Assembly (NCBI GenBank): GCA_019752835.1
Contig: JAIELR010000055.1
Location: 1-6,850 of the forward strand
DNA: 6,850 nt
From: Gammaproteobacteria bacterium
Lineage (GTDB): Bacteria; Pseudomonadota; Gammaproteobacteria; UBA1113
Direction: 5' to 3'
Each line of letters starts with the position of its first letter. Within the stretch, counting starts at the first letter, position 1. The position numbers and the translations under genes are program-made. Of this stretch, positions 6,351 to 6,850 are shown piece by piece. The notes under the pieces are model-generated. The model did not search any database. It had not been told where the DNA came from and saw nothing but the letters and a program-made list of their open reading frames with translations.

Positions 6351-6409
6351 CATATATCAAAATATGTTAAGATGCCAATCGTTCTTAACGTACTTTAATT
6401 ATTGTTAAG
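6351..6409 (-). promoter_or_regulatory. hipB promoter with repeated GTTAAG/CTTAAC operator-like sites
   Basis: On the minus strand, -35 TTGGCA (6374-6379, five of six) and -10 TATATG (6351-6356) have a 17-bp spacer, giving a start near 6344 just before the GGGAGGA ribosome binding site. Three hexamers of one motif in alternating orientation lie at 6366-6371 (GTTAAG), 6384-6389 (CTTAAC) and 6404-6409 (GTTAAG). They form inverted pairs that overlap and flank the -35. They are candidate binding sites for the HipB-like protein and also lie in the upstream region of the divergent VOC gene, so both could be controlled together. Confidence 0.45.
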
Positions 6410-6444
6410 TTAAATGACAGAAATCTAAAGAAGGATTGCATAAA

Positions 6445-6828
6445 ATGAAACGTGTCACCGGAATCGGCGGAATTTTTTTTAAAGCCAAGGACCCTAAGGC
6501 ATTAGGTGAATGGTATCGTAAACACTTAGGTATTGACGTTCAAGACTGGGGCGGCACGATATTCGAATGGAATGCTGAAGGTAAGCCTAATGTGACGGGT
6601 GTCACAGCCTGGAATATTTTCTCCACGTCTGAACATCTCGCCCCAAGTACCGCACCGTTTATGATTAATTATCGCGTTGAGGATCTTCATGCATTACTAA
6701 GCTTACTGCGTGCTGAAGATTGTATCGTTGATGACAAAGTAGAAGAGTCAGAATACGGTAAATTTGGATGGCTAATGGATCCAGAAGGCAATCGTATTGA
6801 GTTGTGGGAGCCACCTGTTGGCTCATAG
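6445..6828 (+). CDS. VOC-family protein (glyoxalase/bleomycin-resistance/dioxygenase fold)
   Basis: This complete 127-residue protein starts at ATG 6445, 9 nt after an AAGGA ribosome binding site; a TTG at 6436 would overlap that spacing. It shows a VOC fold with the first beta-alpha-beta module (GIGGIFFKAKDPKALGEWYRKHLG, 6-29) and a second one (PFMINYRVEDLHALLSLL, about 71-88). It ends with the family hallmark GWLMDPEGNRIELWEP (108-123), in which the Glu before LWEP is the usual metal ligand. Members include glyoxalase I-like lyases, antibiotic-binding proteins and dioxygenases; the substrate cannot be told from sequence. It diverges from hipB across a 114-bp intergenic region. Nothing unusual is visible. 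Confidence 0.88.
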   Translation: MKRVTGIGGIFFKAKDPKALGEWYRKHLGIDVQDWGGTIFEWNAEGKPNVTGVTAWNIFSTSEHLAPSTAPFMINYRVEDLHALLSLLRAEDCIVDDKVEESEYGKFGWLMDPEGNRIELWEPPVGS

Positions 6829-6850
6829 CTGCCGATAATGTATATTTAGT

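Overview
The window reads as an accessory region of a gammaproteobacterial chromosome. Legionellales (a Coxiella, Rickettsiella or Legionella relative) is the best guess. This is an inference from three things: a Pseudomonas-type gmhA, a patatin-like gene resembling secreted effector phospholipases, and, upstream of that gene, a good match to the PmrA box that controls Dot/Icm genes in Legionella and Coxiella. No marker gene settles the taxonomy.

Left block (1-2384, all minus strand): a compact envelope operon in the order gmhA (phosphoheptose isomerase), an extended-SDR sugar-nucleotide epimerase/dehydratase, and an LpxL/HtrB-family acyltransferase that runs off the window. Gaps are a few bases. 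The set fits LPS core and lipid A assembly. The acyltransferase is odd because the acidic residue of its HX4(D/E) catalytic motif is a tyrosine.

Middle block (2385-5333): a minus-strand remnant of a HipA kinase C-terminus (2491-2775) lies next to a plus-strand, AT-rich patatin-like gene (2854-5225). The patatin gene is split into two reading frames. The nucleophile Ser is in the first ORF and the catalytic Asp in the second, and the second frame reads as plausible protein well upstream of its nominal start. A single -1 shift or a one-base indel within 4077-4257 would give one protein of about 790 residues. A candidate PmrA box and a -10 element precede it.

Right block (5334-6850): a higBA toxin-antitoxin pair (minus) with a palindrome exactly inside its promoter spacer, then a HipB-like XRE antitoxin (minus) whose kinase partner is missing immediately downstream, and a divergently transcribed VOC/glyoxalase-fold protein (plus).

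Taken together, the minus-strand hipB at 5965-6330 and the minus-strand hipA tail at 2491-2775 look like the two ends of one hipBA operon. Its kinase body has been lost and replaced by about 3.2 kb carrying a candidate effector gene and a second toxin-antitoxin system. That arrangement, the PmrA box and the split patatin are the main points of interest.
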